Source of the DNA: Nymphaea colorata
Lineage: Eukaryota > Streptophyta > Magnoliopsida > Nymphaeales > Nymphaeaceae
Length of the DNA: 64,000 nucleotides
Direction: 5' to 3'
Assembly (NCBI RefSeq): GCF_008831285.2
Contig: NC_045148.1
Location: 1,984,001 to 2,048,000, forward strand
In this document: positions 50,001 to 62,185 of the stretch, one piece after another
Numbering within the stretch: position 1 is the stretch's first letter
Layout of the letters: every line of letters starts with the position of its first letter
The notes under the pieces: generated by a model
The model's database searches: none
What the model was told of the DNA's origin: nothing
The model's input: only the letters and a program-made list of their open reading frames with translations
Made by a program: the position numbers and the translations under genes

Positions 50001-53000
50001 TTAAGTAAAGAGTGATAATGGGCTTGTCAATAGCTATGAGATAAAGATGATATGTCGACTCTGCATAGGGTAAGAATGAAATCATGAACTTATGAAAAAG
50101 AACGTTTTTCTTTTATTTATTCTTTGCTGGATCCACCACCAATCATATGTTGGAGGAGGAAAGCGTAACACAAATTTCAGTTTGATATGTTCAAAGCAGA
50201 ACTCGTACTTGTTGGATATCCTGTGTTCTTCTGATACATTTCTAAATATGTTAATCAGGTACTTGTATTGGGTTATTTCTAGGGAAACTGCTTGCCATTG
50301 AGCATTTAACCATTGTTCACAAAATGTCGGTTCATTGGAGATGCTGATCAAACACTTCAAACAATTATTTTATGATCAGTATCCTATGTTTTTTCCTTTT
50401 GAGATGGTAAATGTGTAGTTTGCATCATTAGAATTAGACGTTAAATTATTCACTCTCTGGTTTCTGTTTATAGTTTTTACTCTGGGTTTTCACAGGAGAA
50501 GCTGCTATTCACTAACTTCTCACTATTCATGTACGGCCTTTTGTTATCTTATTTTAATCCTCACAGATGAAAGCTCTCAAGGATTTGGGCCTGGATGTGG
50601 TTAAGGGAACTGTTTCAACTGGGGCATCAGTAATTCAAACAAAATTATTTATAATGCATTTGTAAGTCTCAACACGATTAATTTGTTATACATCTTTTCA
50701 TTTTGTGGCATGTACAAATGTAACATTGATGTCCTTATTTTTGTCGCTAGATAGCATTCTCTTTATACTAATGCTGCCGGTTGGTCCTTTATGTAACTTT
50801 TGAGACAATAAATTTGTGGCAAGCACCAAAAGTCCTAGCCAATAACTGGATAGGAAAATCTTTCTCAGATGGGGATGGGATCATGGTTGAGTACCTATAT
50901 TTCATTTTATTTCTGTTATGTATTACTGGCTAACATAATTCCTTTGGGTGTGATACTTGAAATTTGTCCCCATGAGCAAGGTATGCTTCCTTCTGCATGC
51001 CTTGCACAGTGCTTTTATTTCCCTTGTCTAATTATCCTTTTTCTTTCTTGATTATGAGACATCTTTGCTTACATCTCAACTTTTCTCACTGTCATGGAGA
51101 TGTAATTTTGCATCTGACTCAAATGCCAGGCACACTGGTCGCAAAGTTGAGGATCCTGACATGTTAGAGAGAATTCGTCTTACTATACTTAACAATCTTC
51201 TGAAGTATCATCCAGTATGTTTCTTTCAGTTTGGTTGGTTAGTTTTTCTGCACATCGTTAGTTCACTACCTTTAAGCTATTTTCGTATTTCCCTAGGAAT
51301 CCAGTGAACGGCTGGCATTGGGTGAGGCTTTTGGAATAAAAGCACCTCAAAAGAAGGTTACGTCATTCAGAAAACCTTAATTTGTTCTTTTCCATAATGC
51401 CCTGATAACTGCAAGTCGTTAGTAATAGATATAGTGTATTTCTATGTATCTTAGTTCAAGGAATTAGAATTGGCTAGAGGCTTCCAGTATTTATGAGAGC
51501 AAAAGATGATGATTTCATGAACTGTTGGAATGCAGATGAAATAAACATGACGTAATATTTTCAAATATTTTATAATGTATGACAAGTCATTGTATCTAAT
51601 TTAGTGTCATCGTACTTCTGCATGTCGAAGCATGAAATTTTCATTTGGGTTTTCAATTTATTGTTTTAAAATTTGTTATTTCCTCCAAAGAACTTGGGAA
51701 ATCTGAACGAGTGAAAATCCTCTGAGAGTTCATGTTGGATGCTGCCTAGTCTTTTAAGTTATCTTGACGTATTGTTAATTGCAATATTGGATAATGAGTG
51801 CTGGATTTTCCCTTGATGATTGCTTAGCTATGGAACTTCCTCTACAAAAGCATCTGGAGGATGCAGGGTGTGCGTTTTATGTTTTCTCCTGCCAGCTAAC
51901 GTAGACGAGTTTTTCTTTGCTTTTGAAAGTGCTTTTATAGATTTAACCTTTGAACTGTTGTTCGGGCTGTGATGTATTTATTGGCAAAGAAACCTATGTA
52001 AATGTAGGCTTGAGCTGTTCAACTTTATTGTCAGTAAGGATGGTACATTTTCTTGAATTTCTTCAATGGTTACCATGAAAGTAATATGAAAGTAATATGA
52101 TGAAATCTGAGGTCAACGATTGGACAACTGTCCTGTTGCCCTCCTGTTTTACCTAACATGAACAATCAACTTCCACAAGTTCTTAATTCTTCACCTAAGT
52201 ATGAACATGATTCTAATTGAGAACCCTAAATCCTTGATTTTTTTTTATGTTGATTCTTGTGTATTCCAGTTTTTCCCAGTTTTAGGTTTTGGTTATATTA
52301 TGCCTTTTCATCTGAAAATTGAAAATTCACATGGTCCTTTTTTGACTTTCCACTGTTGAACACAATCAATCTTGCTTTTAATGTACTTGATCACTTATGG
52401 TTACTTGCTTGACACTTATCTTCTTTTGCTGTTATATGTCATCAGTCGCGGACACTATGTTTAATGTGTGATGTTTTAGAATTTCGTCAAGAGCTTCCAT
52501 TTTTATGGGTTATTTCGTGCTGTTTTATTTTGGAGAAATGCAAACATCCACATGTATCCACACCTTATATTTAACAATTTTCGCGACAGACTAAGCATAT
52601 TCATGGCATATCTCATTCGTGCAACGGTCTGATTGACTTGTGCTATATCAATTGGTCCATCGGACGTTATCTTTTGGAAGAATTGCATGGAAAAGGAAGC
52701 TTCAACATCTACGCATGTGCTTGTCGCTTCTTGGTGGTGCCTTCTGAGTTTTAACTTAAAATTTTACTTCTCTTATAGATTGACGTTGACGTGGCAACAC
52801 ATATTAATATTAAGGATGACGGGCCAAAAAGAAGGTTCGTAAGTCCTGGCTTTTTGTATGTCACTTGAATATCCTCTATTTGCGTTTATGCAAATTATGG
52901 AGGCATAAAATTATCCTTCAGTAGTTGAGAAGACAGATATGGTGGATACTGCTTTCTCATGATCCCTATTTGTCGCTGGTGTTCAGTATGCTTTACATAG

Positions 53001-53428
53001 AAACGGCTGACCGACCTGGTCTATTGATGGAAATAATTAAGATACTATCTGACATCAACGTGAGCGTGGAGTCAGCAGAGATTGATACCGAAGTGAGTTG
53101 TTTTTTCAATATGCACTATGAATGAAATGAAATTATCATAATCTTATAACAAATTTTCCTTCTCTTCCAGGGTCTGGTGGCTAAGGACAAGTTCCATGTC
53201 AGTTACAGGGGTTCGGCACTGAACAGTTCTTTATCCCAGGTCCCTTACATGAACTTCCTCTTCACGTTTGTAAAGCATCATCCTGAATGACCCCTCGGAT
53301 AGAAGATAAAACTGGGACGGTTAAACCCTTATGTTACTGATGATTAAAAGTTTGCAACCCTGCAGGTGTTGATTAACTGCCTCCGATTTTACCTCCGACG
53401 TCCTGAAACGGATGAAGATAGCTATTAG
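47011..53428 (+). CDS. ACR12: ACT-domain protein, ACR12-like, probably plastid
   Basis: Ten exons: 47011-47177, 48530-48575, 49394-49516, 50567-50661, 51130-51214, 51297-51356, 52779-52834, 52987-53092, 53171-53239 and 53366-53428, giving 289 residues with all phases matching. The N-terminal ~70 residues are rich in Arg, Ser and Pro and poor in acidic residues, as in a chloroplast transit peptide (inference). The mature part begins [20 protein letters not shown] and carries two ACT-type units: [20 protein letters not shown] through GRKVEDP (about residues 94-172), and [18 protein letters not shown] through [12 protein letters not shown] (about 211-283). This order and the C-terminal [11 protein letters not shown] match ACR12 of Arabidopsis, an ACT-only protein without a catalytic domain. 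ACT domains commonly bind amino acids, but the ligand here is unknown. Unlike ACR1-ACR8, it lacks four ACT repeats. Confidence 0.93.
49504..49540 (+). repeat. 19-bp tandem duplication of an exon 3 splice donor
   Basis: TCTACTTGACACGGTGAG occurs at 49504 and again at 49523. Each copy contains the exon 3 end (GACACG) and a GT donor. Using the second donor would add 19 nt and shift the frame of the ACR12-like protein. Confidence 0.92.
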
Positions 53429-54884
53429 CTAATTTTGGGTGGAAGACGTATCAACGTTTGTGGTTCCAAAAATGTATAATGAGACTGCTCCTGTTCAAGT
53501 GGATTGAGACCTTAAGCTGACCCCGTCCGGGGGAGATCAACTGGAGGCCTTCCCTTTAGAAGATTTCTTGCATGCACATCTGCGGGCTCACCATTCTACA
53601 GTTCTACTCAGCTTCATATACAAGGCTTTGGGGTTGTATTTTAACTATGGTTAGTTATATTAATGGTTGGCATTACTCGTTTCTCACATCTGTCACCGTT
53701 TTGGTTCTTCAATGCAAATGCCGATTAGGTTCAGCAAGGGAACTGGTACTTCAATGCAAATCCCGAGTAGGTTCAGAGGGAAGGGTTAAAAACAGATTAT
53801 CCATCCAAAAATCATTCAATTTGAATCGAATCGATGGGAAAGCGATACATATTCAACTTGTTCTAACAGAGGAAATCTGTCACCGTTTTGGTTCTTGAAC
53901 ACAAATGCCGATTAGGTTCAACAAGGGAACTGGTTCTTCAATGCAAATCCCGAGTAGGTTGAGAGGGAAGTGCCTAACGTGCTGCTCTTAAAACCAGACT
54001 ATCCCGCCTGAATCAATCAATTTGAATCGAATCGATGGGAAAATGATACATATTCTACTTGTTCCAACAGTGACAGTTCCGCAAAGAAAGGCAGGGGGGC
54101 CAACTTACGGCGTGACGGCGATGCAGGCCGGTTTCACGCGTTCATGGCGACAATAAGTTCGGCACAGAGAGGAACGCCAGACAACAAAAGGGCAAAGAGC
54201 GGCAACAACGGTGGCGAACGGGATAAGATGTGGACACCTTGAAAAGAACGCTTCCGTAGTGGCCCACGCAAATAACTAACTTTCTAGTATTTATTCGGGT
54301 TCGGGAACGAAATGAAGCTCGCGCAACTGACGGAAGCCGAGAGATGAGCAAGATCGATTGAACGCTAACTTGGATCAAGACCCAACTCCCTCCATAAACT
54401 CGATCGATGGCATCGTCGTTAGCATGCTGGCCATCATCACCTCAGCGGGTGTGAGGGGATATTACGCCATTGCTGCATCCTCTCCGTGTGTGGGTGAGGA
54501 GAGAGAGAAAGGAGGAGAGAGAAAAACCGAGAACTGAACCTCCGAGAATAAATCTCCCTCACCCCAAGAGGAACACTTGCTTGGCGCGGAGTTGACAGAA
54601 TCGAATCGCCACTGCCTGCCCTAGCAGTGTTCCAGCTATCACCCGCTGTTTAGCAAGAGAGGGAAAGAGAGACTGTCGCGTTTATTGCCTCGATCATACT
54701 TTCTACTTTTCCTGTGTCAAGGCTCGAAGGACGCCCTATATTAAGGCCTAAGAGCTTGCTCCCTGTACAAAGGCAGCTCTTCATACGTATATGTACAAAA
54801 AACTTCAAAGACGCCTCTTCTGCTAAATTACCTGTCCACCTGTCCTCAGATAAGAGGAGACCATTTTATTTGACCTTCGCATGG
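53429..54884. other. Intergenic region between convergent ACR12-like and ABF-like genes
   Basis: It holds the ACR12-like 3' untranslated region, a 187-bp tandem duplication (53691-54070) and unremarkable sequence with GA-rich patches near 54490-54530. AATAAA on the minus strand at 54865-54870 lies just after the bZIP stop codon and is a possible polyadenylation signal for that gene. Confidence 0.5.
53691..54070. repeat. 187-bp tandem duplication downstream of ACR12-like gene
   Basis: Copy 1 starts at 53691 and copy 2 at 53878, each opening TGTCACCGTTTTGGTTCTT. They share GCCGATTAGGTTCA, CAATTTGAATCGAATCGATG and GATACATATTC. Inside each copy an AATGCAAAT.CCGA.TAGGTT motif is itself repeated. 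No coding potential is seen. Confidence 0.92.
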
Positions 54885-55437
54885 TCACCATGGTCCACTA
54901 CGCGTTCTTCTGAGTTTCTTCTTCTGTGGTACTGCAGGCGCAGGAGACTCCAATAGCTGTTTCAGAGAAGACGGCAGAATTAACCAAATATTAATATCAC
55001 GTAGGGAGCAGCAACGGAAAACCAAAGTAAACAATAAGGAACCGATTTTCGTTATATACTATAACAATCTAAAGGGTGGTAGGAAGCTCGGAGGACCACA
55101 AGCCCACCGAACTCCTACCCAGGCTTCTCTTGATTAATTATTTTAGCAGAGCAAGAAAGTAAACCAAGGCATTTCTAACGTTCTTATCCAAGAAATTAGC
55201 TTCAGGCGACTATTGGATAACGTTATAAAAACACTGTATTTTGACAAGTAGTTAAAAAATGGGGAGCTCTTGAAAGCTGAAAAGACGGTATTCTCTATTT
55301 GTAATTCATGACAGAAGGAGAATGAAGCATCGCGTGGTTACCTTCTTCTTCCTTCTTTCCTTTTCTTCTTCCTGTCACAATGGCAAGTGGAGACAGCATA
55401 GTGAGCTTCTACTGTACTCGACTACTGACAAGTATAC

Positions 55438-55474
<37 letters not shown>

Positions 55475-57415
55475 AGCTTTCTAAGCCTCATGTTCTCCTC
55501 CTTCAGATGGTTAAGTTCAGCTTCAAGCTCAACAGTGTAAGCCTGGTGCACCAACAGCAACATGTAGGAAAGTTAGTTTCATGGCTGGCCTGGGAAACCC
55601 TACTTTGGTCAATGGTACTACTACAAAATGTGCCCGTTGAACTTACAAACAGAAAATGGCAAGAAATGGTGGGCAACGAATCAGGGCATTCCTAGTGTAA
55701 GTCGAACTCGGGTAGAAGCTATCCAATAACCCAATCCTCCCCATTGGTAGTTCTGATTGACAAGATAAAAGCCCCAAGTCGTACATCGTACGCCATAAAA
55801 ACTAATCGCAGATGAATCCTTCAGCGTCTTCAGAAGCCAAACATGTGAAGGCGCCACCTGACCAATGAGCAGTTTCCCTTCCAAGAAACATCTGGCCAGC
55901 TTTATTTGGACAGAGGAAGTACAAAAGAGGCGAAATTCTTACAACAATCTCAAGACAGTGGGGAAGAAATGGTAAAAAAGTCAGCCCAGGGACTCGACGG
56001 ACAAAGGATTGGCACAAAGTACAGCTTGCTTAGACCAAATAGGGACGAACACAAATGGTTCCATATTGGGGATTTAACCATGTTGCCCCAAGCACGACGA
56101 CGAAATCCTCACGTATAACCCACACACCCTCAAAGGCAGGACCACTTTCGTGTGGAATGTTTGCTACGTGAGTTCGCACAAAACCTGAAAAACTCCCCTT
56201 CAGAAGAGATGGTTCAAGTCCATTAGATCGGGTGTGGAGGTGGGTGTTTGGTAAAGGTTGGCATGCAAGTGGTTTTTACTTTGTCTGCTGGTACTACTGG
56301 AATACGGATGTTCCAATGGCATCAGAAATGAAAGACGCCAAGAGAAAATTCCCTTGTAATATCTCAAGCAATAAAATCAGAGAATCAAAGGCACGGACCT
56401 GTTTTCTTGCTCTGGACCTAGCAGCGGACTCCCTATTCTTGATCATCCTCCGCTGCCTCCTCTCCACTACCTTCTCCACCGGACCATCCAGTGTTCTCTT
56501 TCTCCCCCTCATCCCCACATCCACACCATACGGCACCGGCGACATTCCGCACTCTATCTGACTCGTACACAACCCCTCCGATGAAAGGGGGCTTGCAGGT
56601 GACCCGGCCCCCACGCCGCCGAATCCGCCGTTGGCGTATCCCCCCATCGCAATGCCTCCATTTCCAGCCCTCCCACCCAAGCAACCATTGCCCATCCTCT
56701 TAATCCCAGCATCACTTACACCCAGTTGGTGCTGCATCATCTGCTGCCCCATTGCCATTGGAAAGCCCGGAACACCCCCGCCAGCTATCCTATTACTCCC
56801 CAGTTCGCCATTTGCCGCTACTCGATCACCATAACCCAATCCAAGGACCTGCCCGAAGTCTGGCTCTCCCGCTGCATTTCCTTCATTCCTGAACATGGAT
56901 GCGGTGTTGTCGTCTCTGACTACGCCGGCTTTGATAAGGAAATCCTCAAGAGTCATCTCGCCGAAGGTGGGCTGACGGGTATGAACAGGATTAGCAGAAC
57001 CACCGCCATTATTGTGGCCGTGCTGCAGCGGATCTTGTTGTTGATGCTGCTGCTGCTGATCCCTATGAATTTCAGACCAGACCTCCTCTACGGTCTTTCG
57101 ACCAAGCGGCCCAGGCAAGGTAAACGAACCCTGCCTTGGCAAGCTGGCCTGCCTGGGCAGGGCTCCCTCACCGGCAGATGTTGCCGCCGCTGCAGTCGAC
57201 ATGGCGTGGCTCTCTTCGGCTGTCCAGATGTTGGAGATGAACTCGTCCATGTTCATGGAGCCGAAGTTCTTGCCAGGTTCACCAATTTGGTTTTGGAATT
57301 CGTCCAGGGTCAGGGAGTATATGGAGGGTTGCCTCGCCAGAGACAGGGAGCCTACCGACCTCTGCAGTCCTGCATCTACCGACAACAGTCCACGGGAGTC
57401 CGTATCGGAGCTCAT
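54885..57415 (-). CDS. Group-A bZIP transcription factor (ABF/AREB/ABI5-like)
   Basis: Four exons (57415-56399, 55542-55471, 55371-55342, 54956-54885), all phase 0, give 396 residues. The third is a 30-nt micro-exon encoding EEEKERRKKK. This is a nuclear activator family that binds ABRE (ACGTGGC-type) elements in abscisic-acid and stress signalling. All family marks are visible: C1 RQPSIYSLTLDEFQ (28-41), C2 GKNFGSMNMDEFISNIW (48-64), C3 LPGPLGRKTVEEVW (100-113), and RQPTFGEMTLEDFLIKAGVV (148-167). The basic region RRMIKNRESAARSRARKQ ends at 339 and is followed by the zipper AYTVELEAELNHLKEENMRL. The C4 end is LRRTRSGPW. RxxS/T sites at RQPS, RQAS, RQGS and RQPT are typical SnRK2/CDPK targets. 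The middle is rich in Gln and then Gly. The start is the first ATG before C1. Family placement is firm, but the exact orthologue (ABF, AREB3 or ABI5 type) is not. Confidence 0.93.
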
Positions 57416-57573
57416 GCCTTTTCAGCTTTCGGACGGAGTGAAGGCAGAGGACGCTTGCAGCGGCTACCTTAGCTAGTCGAGGGTGCGTCAAATCGGCAAT
57501 TCACTCGGTTTCGCTGCGAGTTTGATGCCGTTAGTTCTTGGTCACAAGGGTGCGAGAATGAAAAAAAAATCAA

Positions 57574-57625
<52 letters not shown>

Positions 57626-59775
57626 GAAAGAAGCACCAAAAAAAGAAAGATAAAAAGGAAGATGCCTAATAAAAAAACAGTACGGCTACGACTTTACGAG
57701 ATACAAGGGAAAGAACAACAGAAGTCCACAGAGAGAGAGAGAGAGGGCAGAATGACACATGAGCATGCACATGCACAACCAGAAAAAGAAAAAGAATAAC
57801 ACACTGAAGGGGGAACCATCCTGATTTCTTGACTCGAAAAACCAAAAACGATAACAAATTAACCCATGCCCGTTCTTCGGCTCTCTTTTACTTTCCTTGC
57901 TTGGACCAGTTTCGTGGTAAAAAACAGTGGAAGTACACTCAGAACCCAGAAAATGAAGCAATTCCCAGGAAAAAGTAAAAAGAACCACAAGCCATGACCC
58001 TTGACTTCCAACGAGAAGGTAAATTAGAGAAATTCGGTACGCGAGATAGAAAAAGGCATATTCTGCAGCGAAAGCACCACCCACCACCTTCTCGAGCATC
58101 GACAATCAACGTCACCAAGAAGACAAAAATTTTCCACTTTGGAAAAGACAATCTATCAAACTGGAGATAAGGACCCAAGAATTGGGAAATGAGGGCTCCC
58201 CCCCAACAGCAGCGTTTCCGTTGTATACAAAAACGATGTCTTCAAAAGACCGCCGTTTTAAGAGAAAAACGCCCTTCAGAAGCGCAAAGAAATAAAAACG
58301 ATAATAATGGATGCTGGACTTACATATCAACTTTCAAGAAAAATCTCGTAGTACTTTCAAATAATTGGGTCTCCTGCGAAAATGCACCGAACCATCGACA
58401 TATGGATCATATAAAAAAAAAAAAAAAAGTCTTTGTGGAGGTCTAATATCTCGACTCCAACAAGTTACAGTCGGATAAGTGTTTTCCAGAAAGTACCAAT
58501 GGAAGCGTTTTAAAGACACTGCCGCTACTATTTTACACTGTAGAGTGCACAGAGAGGAACGAAAGGACCAAGAAGGAATGTGAGAGAGAGAAAGAAAGAA
58601 AGTCGATAAAACGGAAATTGATAGGGACAAGAAGTCCCTGAGTACAAGAACAAGAGAGCACAACGACCGCAAGACTATTCATTCACCACGTCTGCGGGAG
58701 CTCCACAGACGAGCACATACAGGTGGACATCAGAGCCTCAATAAAGAGAAGTAAACCCCGATTCGGCCGAAACTGGCCTTCCAAATGACAAAGCACGACG
58801 GAAATAAATCCCACCTCGGCCAACCTCTCCCAGGGGGCCAGAGCAGCTGCTGCACGACCACCATCACACACACACGCAATGCTTGCGCGCATGCACAAGC
58901 GCCCCAACTTCCGCAACCCACCTTTCCGTCAGGAGGAGTCCCGGACGGCCGCACAGCGGCCATTGGGAAAACTGAAAAGACGTCACATTCATAAAGAGAG
59001 TAAAACTTGGCAGAGCTTCGAAAGGAGAGATCGCAAAAGAAGCAAAAAGCAAAATTTTACTAGAAAACCCGAGATTAGGACTTGGTTGTTCCATTCCAAA
59101 GAAGAAAAAGCAAAGAAAAAGGAAAAGGAAAAGGAAGAACCCCGTTTATGCGTGTGTATGCGTGTGCAAGCATGCGTGTGTGTCCGTTTTCTTTTCCACA
59201 ACAGACAGAAGAGCACGGATTCGAAATCCTAAGCAGCAGAGCTTCATGCAGCAAAAACACTTCCAACAAACTGCAGCGATGAATTAACCACAAGTCGTTT
59301 CCGGGAGGCATTAACCACAAGCCATACCTCGCAGATGAAGCCGTCACCATCCGCACCGTCCGATCCTCACCGGCAACTCCAATCCCACAACTCGCGACTA
59401 CTCAGTCCCTTTCCTTCTCCCTCAGCAAACCGAAAGAACTAACCTCATAAACCCGAAGATCGCGACAGCCCCAACGCTCAAGTCCCTCGCATTCCGCATC
59501 CAGCCTCCGTTACCACCGAGCGCCTCGCTCGCAACAGAATCTCCGCCACCGCCGCCACCTATCAAAGCGGCGAGCAAGCGAACCAGCGCGAGAGAGAACC
59601 GAAACCCTAGGGAGTCAGAGCGCCTGCGGAAGCGAAATTATCGTGCCCTAGAAGCAAACCAGACACAAAAAAGAGAGAGACCCTTCCAGATGGCACACTC
59701 CCTCCTCGCTCGAAGCAGCACTCCCTCGCAGCCTAATTTCACCATTTCCCCTCCTTTTTCCCCATAAATTTATGC
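57416..59775 (-). promoter_or_regulatory. Long leader and core promoter of the ABF-like gene
   Basis: The region upstream of the bZIP ATG contains a long (GA)n tract (57576-57618), a second at 57730-57746, and possible leader-intron sequence. A telo-box AAACCCTAGG lies at about 59602-59611. A minus-strand TATA-like ATAAATTTATG near 59765-59775 suggests transcription starts near 59735. A leader intron is common in this family, but its borders cannot be set here. Several open frames cover the region, and none shows a recognisable protein. Confidence 0.45.
57576..57618. repeat. (GA)n microsatellite in the ABF-like leader
   Basis: About 42 bases of GA on the plus strand (CT on the transcribed strand), 160 bases upstream of the bZIP start codon. 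Confidence 0.95.
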
Positions 59776-60110
59776 TCTTCCTTCTCTCCCTCCATCTCTC
59801 CTTGTCCTGACCGACGCAAACATGATTAGACACACAACTCTAAAAATAAGGCGCTCAAATAGTTGCGCCCCACCTGTAAACCCGAAGCCAAAGTTCAACA
59901 AAAAGCCCTTAACTAGCCGTCTCTCAGGCAAGGCTTTATTCAAGTGTGGTCGTCGGGGTTACCATCGCCGTCGAGAAAAGTCTCCCTATCGTTATCCTCT
60001 CGGGCCGCTGGGGCGGGACCCGCACCACGAGGGCCCGGCGTTGAGCGAGACTTCCCATTGAATGCCCTTGGCCCGCACTCCGAGCACGTCTCAGTGGGGC
60101 GAGAGACCGA

Positions 60111-60189
60111 CACGTGTCCAACACGCGTCCAGCTCGGGCACCGGGTGGACGTGGCGGCAGCCGCACGTGCCTCTTGGCGCGTCACGTGA
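60111..60189. promoter_or_regulatory. ABRE/G-box cluster upstream of the ABF-like gene
   Basis: Four ACGT-core elements fall in 79 bp: CACGTGTC (60111), GACGTGGC (60148), GCACGTGC (60163) and TCACGTGA (60182). They lie about 350-450 bp upstream of the presumed minus-strand TATA. ACGTG(G/T)C is the ABRE core that group-A bZIPs bind, and clusters of two or more are what ABA-responsive promoters usually need. Confidence 0.75.
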
Positions 60190-60860
60190 GCTCCTGGGAG
60201 CCGAAATGCCCTCCTCCCCCTCCAAATTTACGCTCGCGGTATCATCCCAGCTTGGAGCTCAGACGGGTCCAGTTTTGGATCGGGTCCGTTAAGCATTCCC
60301 TGGTTTGGATGTCGTAGGTGTGGGACCGGATGCAGTTCTTGTTGAGATTTACGAATCTCCGGCGCCGTTTTTACCATAGTCGATTTCCTTTCTTGTTCTA
60401 TATTTTCTGATAAATGGGTAGATCCGAATCAGATTTATGAATCCGTAGCCAGGTTGCTCGATCCGGCGGGGTAGAAAATGTAAATACAGAATAGAATTCG
60501 CGATGCTGTCGTCATTTTACCTCGTGGCGGGAGTGGAGATTAGGGGGGCGGTGGTAGAGTGTTCTATTTACGGAATGCACCGGCGTTCGCCGGTTCCGTT
60601 CTGGACAGGACTTTATTTTGACGGTTTCACCCTTTGAAGAGAGGACGGACCTCCTACCGACATGGAACGGACCGAGAGGAGGGAATCGTCCTTCTGCCGA
60701 CCGGCGGAGGCGGGTATGAACAGGGGTCCTTCTGTAAATTTCTTTACTAGCGAAATCTGTTCACTATTCTGGAAATTTAAGAAGGCTGAGCTTTACTTTG
60801 TTAATTTTTTGATATATCTGTATTTCAATTTCACATAGAAAGTTAGTCACAAATGACGTA
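60190..60860. other. Upstream flank without recognised gene
   Basis: Moderately GC-rich sequence beyond the ABRE cluster that turns AT-rich from about 60770. I see no conserved protein, TATA box or splice chain on either strand. Confidence 0.4.
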
Positions 60861-61403
60861 AGGTTTTTTTCGGGGGAGCTTGAAAAAAAAAATGAAAATA
60901 ATATGCAAAATTTTAAAATGCTAAAAAATATGAAAAAAATAAAATAAATAAGAAACTAATCACACTCAAAAGATAAGTAGATTTGCGACAAATAAAAAAC
61001 ATAAAATAAAACAAAAAACTGTTTGACATTAAAAAAACTAAAAAAATGAAAAAAACTGAAAAAACGCTAAAAAGCACATTAAGCACGCATTAAAAACGAG
61101 TTTTTTTCATTTTTAATATTTTTTTCAAAAAAACACATTTTTAACTAAAATACATGTTTTTTTGAAAAAAAACATTAAAAACGAAAAAAACACGTTTTTC
61201 AGTTTTTTCAAAATTTTTAATGCCAAACAATTTTTTGTCATTTTTTAATTTTTATTTGTTGCAAATCTACTTATCTTTTGATGTCTGTGCTATTAGTTTT
61301 TCACTTATTTTATTTTTTTTATTTTAGTTTTTTAAATTTTTTAAAGATTTAGCATATTTTTTTCACTTTTTTCAACTTGTCGCATTATACCTGAAAAAAA
61401 CCT
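60861..61403. mobile_element. Foldback (long inverted-repeat) element
   Basis: About 543 bp of extremely AT-rich sequence whose two halves are reverse complements with some divergence. The left half begins AGGTTTTTTTC and contains AAAAGATAAGTAGATTTGC (about 60970). The right half ends GAAAAAAACCT and contains GCAAATCTACTTATCTTTTG (about 61262). Each arm is about 260 bp around a centre near 61132. It encodes nothing and would form a long hairpin if transcribed. Most likely a foldback MITE. Confidence 0.8.
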
Positions 61404-61919
61404 CACCATTTAAAATTGCCAGACGACTATGCTTCTAAATATCCGTTTAGCCAATATAGCCCTTTCTTGTTATATGAGATAATGAAAAAGTTCATTGGAA
61501 CATAATCCACATATGAGCTCAAGCTCTATTATCTTCCTTGCCACCAGCTGAATGCAAAGGCATTGGTTGGCCATTGGTCCACAATAAAGCCACTTTGCAA
61601 CCCACCACTTGGCCTTACTATGGTCCTGGTGATTCCCCTTGATTATGAGAGTGAAGCAGTCCCTAGAAATATAAAAATTTGTGGTATAACATATGCATTT
61701 TTGAGATTACAGAATTTAGAAATCAAAGGTTTGAAACATTAGAGTTTAACATCATGAGATCTTAGATCTTAGTATCAGTACCCAAATACGACCGCAACTT
61801 GTTCTTATGCCGAGGTGTGATAGGAAACTCTTCTCTTCTTTCTTGTCTTAAGAAGACCAAAGGTAGGACAACGCCTCCCTTGCAATTTTTTTAAGAGGAG
61901 GCATAAACCTTTCCCTCTA

Positions 61920-62015
61920 CTTAGGAGCAGAGTCAAAAATTTTTCATGAATAGAGTCGAATTAAAGTTTTTAAATTTTGACATGAGCTGAAAATCATTTT
62001 TCAAATTTTTTTGTA
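61920..62015 (+). repeat. Dispersed repeat member
   Basis: This segment matches the reverse complement of about 3640-3730. Both contain a GCA(A/G)AGTCA(G/A)AAATTTTT block, then GAATTAAAGTTT(C/T)TAAATTTTGA, then ATCATTT(C/T)TCAAA. It is probably the conserved end of an old transposon family. Confidence 0.7.
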
Positions 62016-62185
62016 TGGAAGGAAAGGAAGGAGGGAGGAGGAAGAAGGCAGCGAGAGAGGAATGAGGCAGAAGGGAAGAAAAGGACGGAAGAGGAAGAAG
62101 GGAAGAGAAGGGAGCTGGACAATGGTGAGACTCTTTCTCGCTCTCGCGCTATGGCCAGAACCCTCATTGAGGGTCTCTAACGGAA

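Noticed and set aside
56726-57472. 248-codon plus-strand frame
   Set aside because: It is the antisense shadow of exon 1 of the ABF-like bZIP gene.
59822-60317. Overlapping GC-rich frames of 65-81 codons on both strands
   Set aside because: They sit in the promoter region with the ABRE cluster, overlap each other in several frames, and have no family match.
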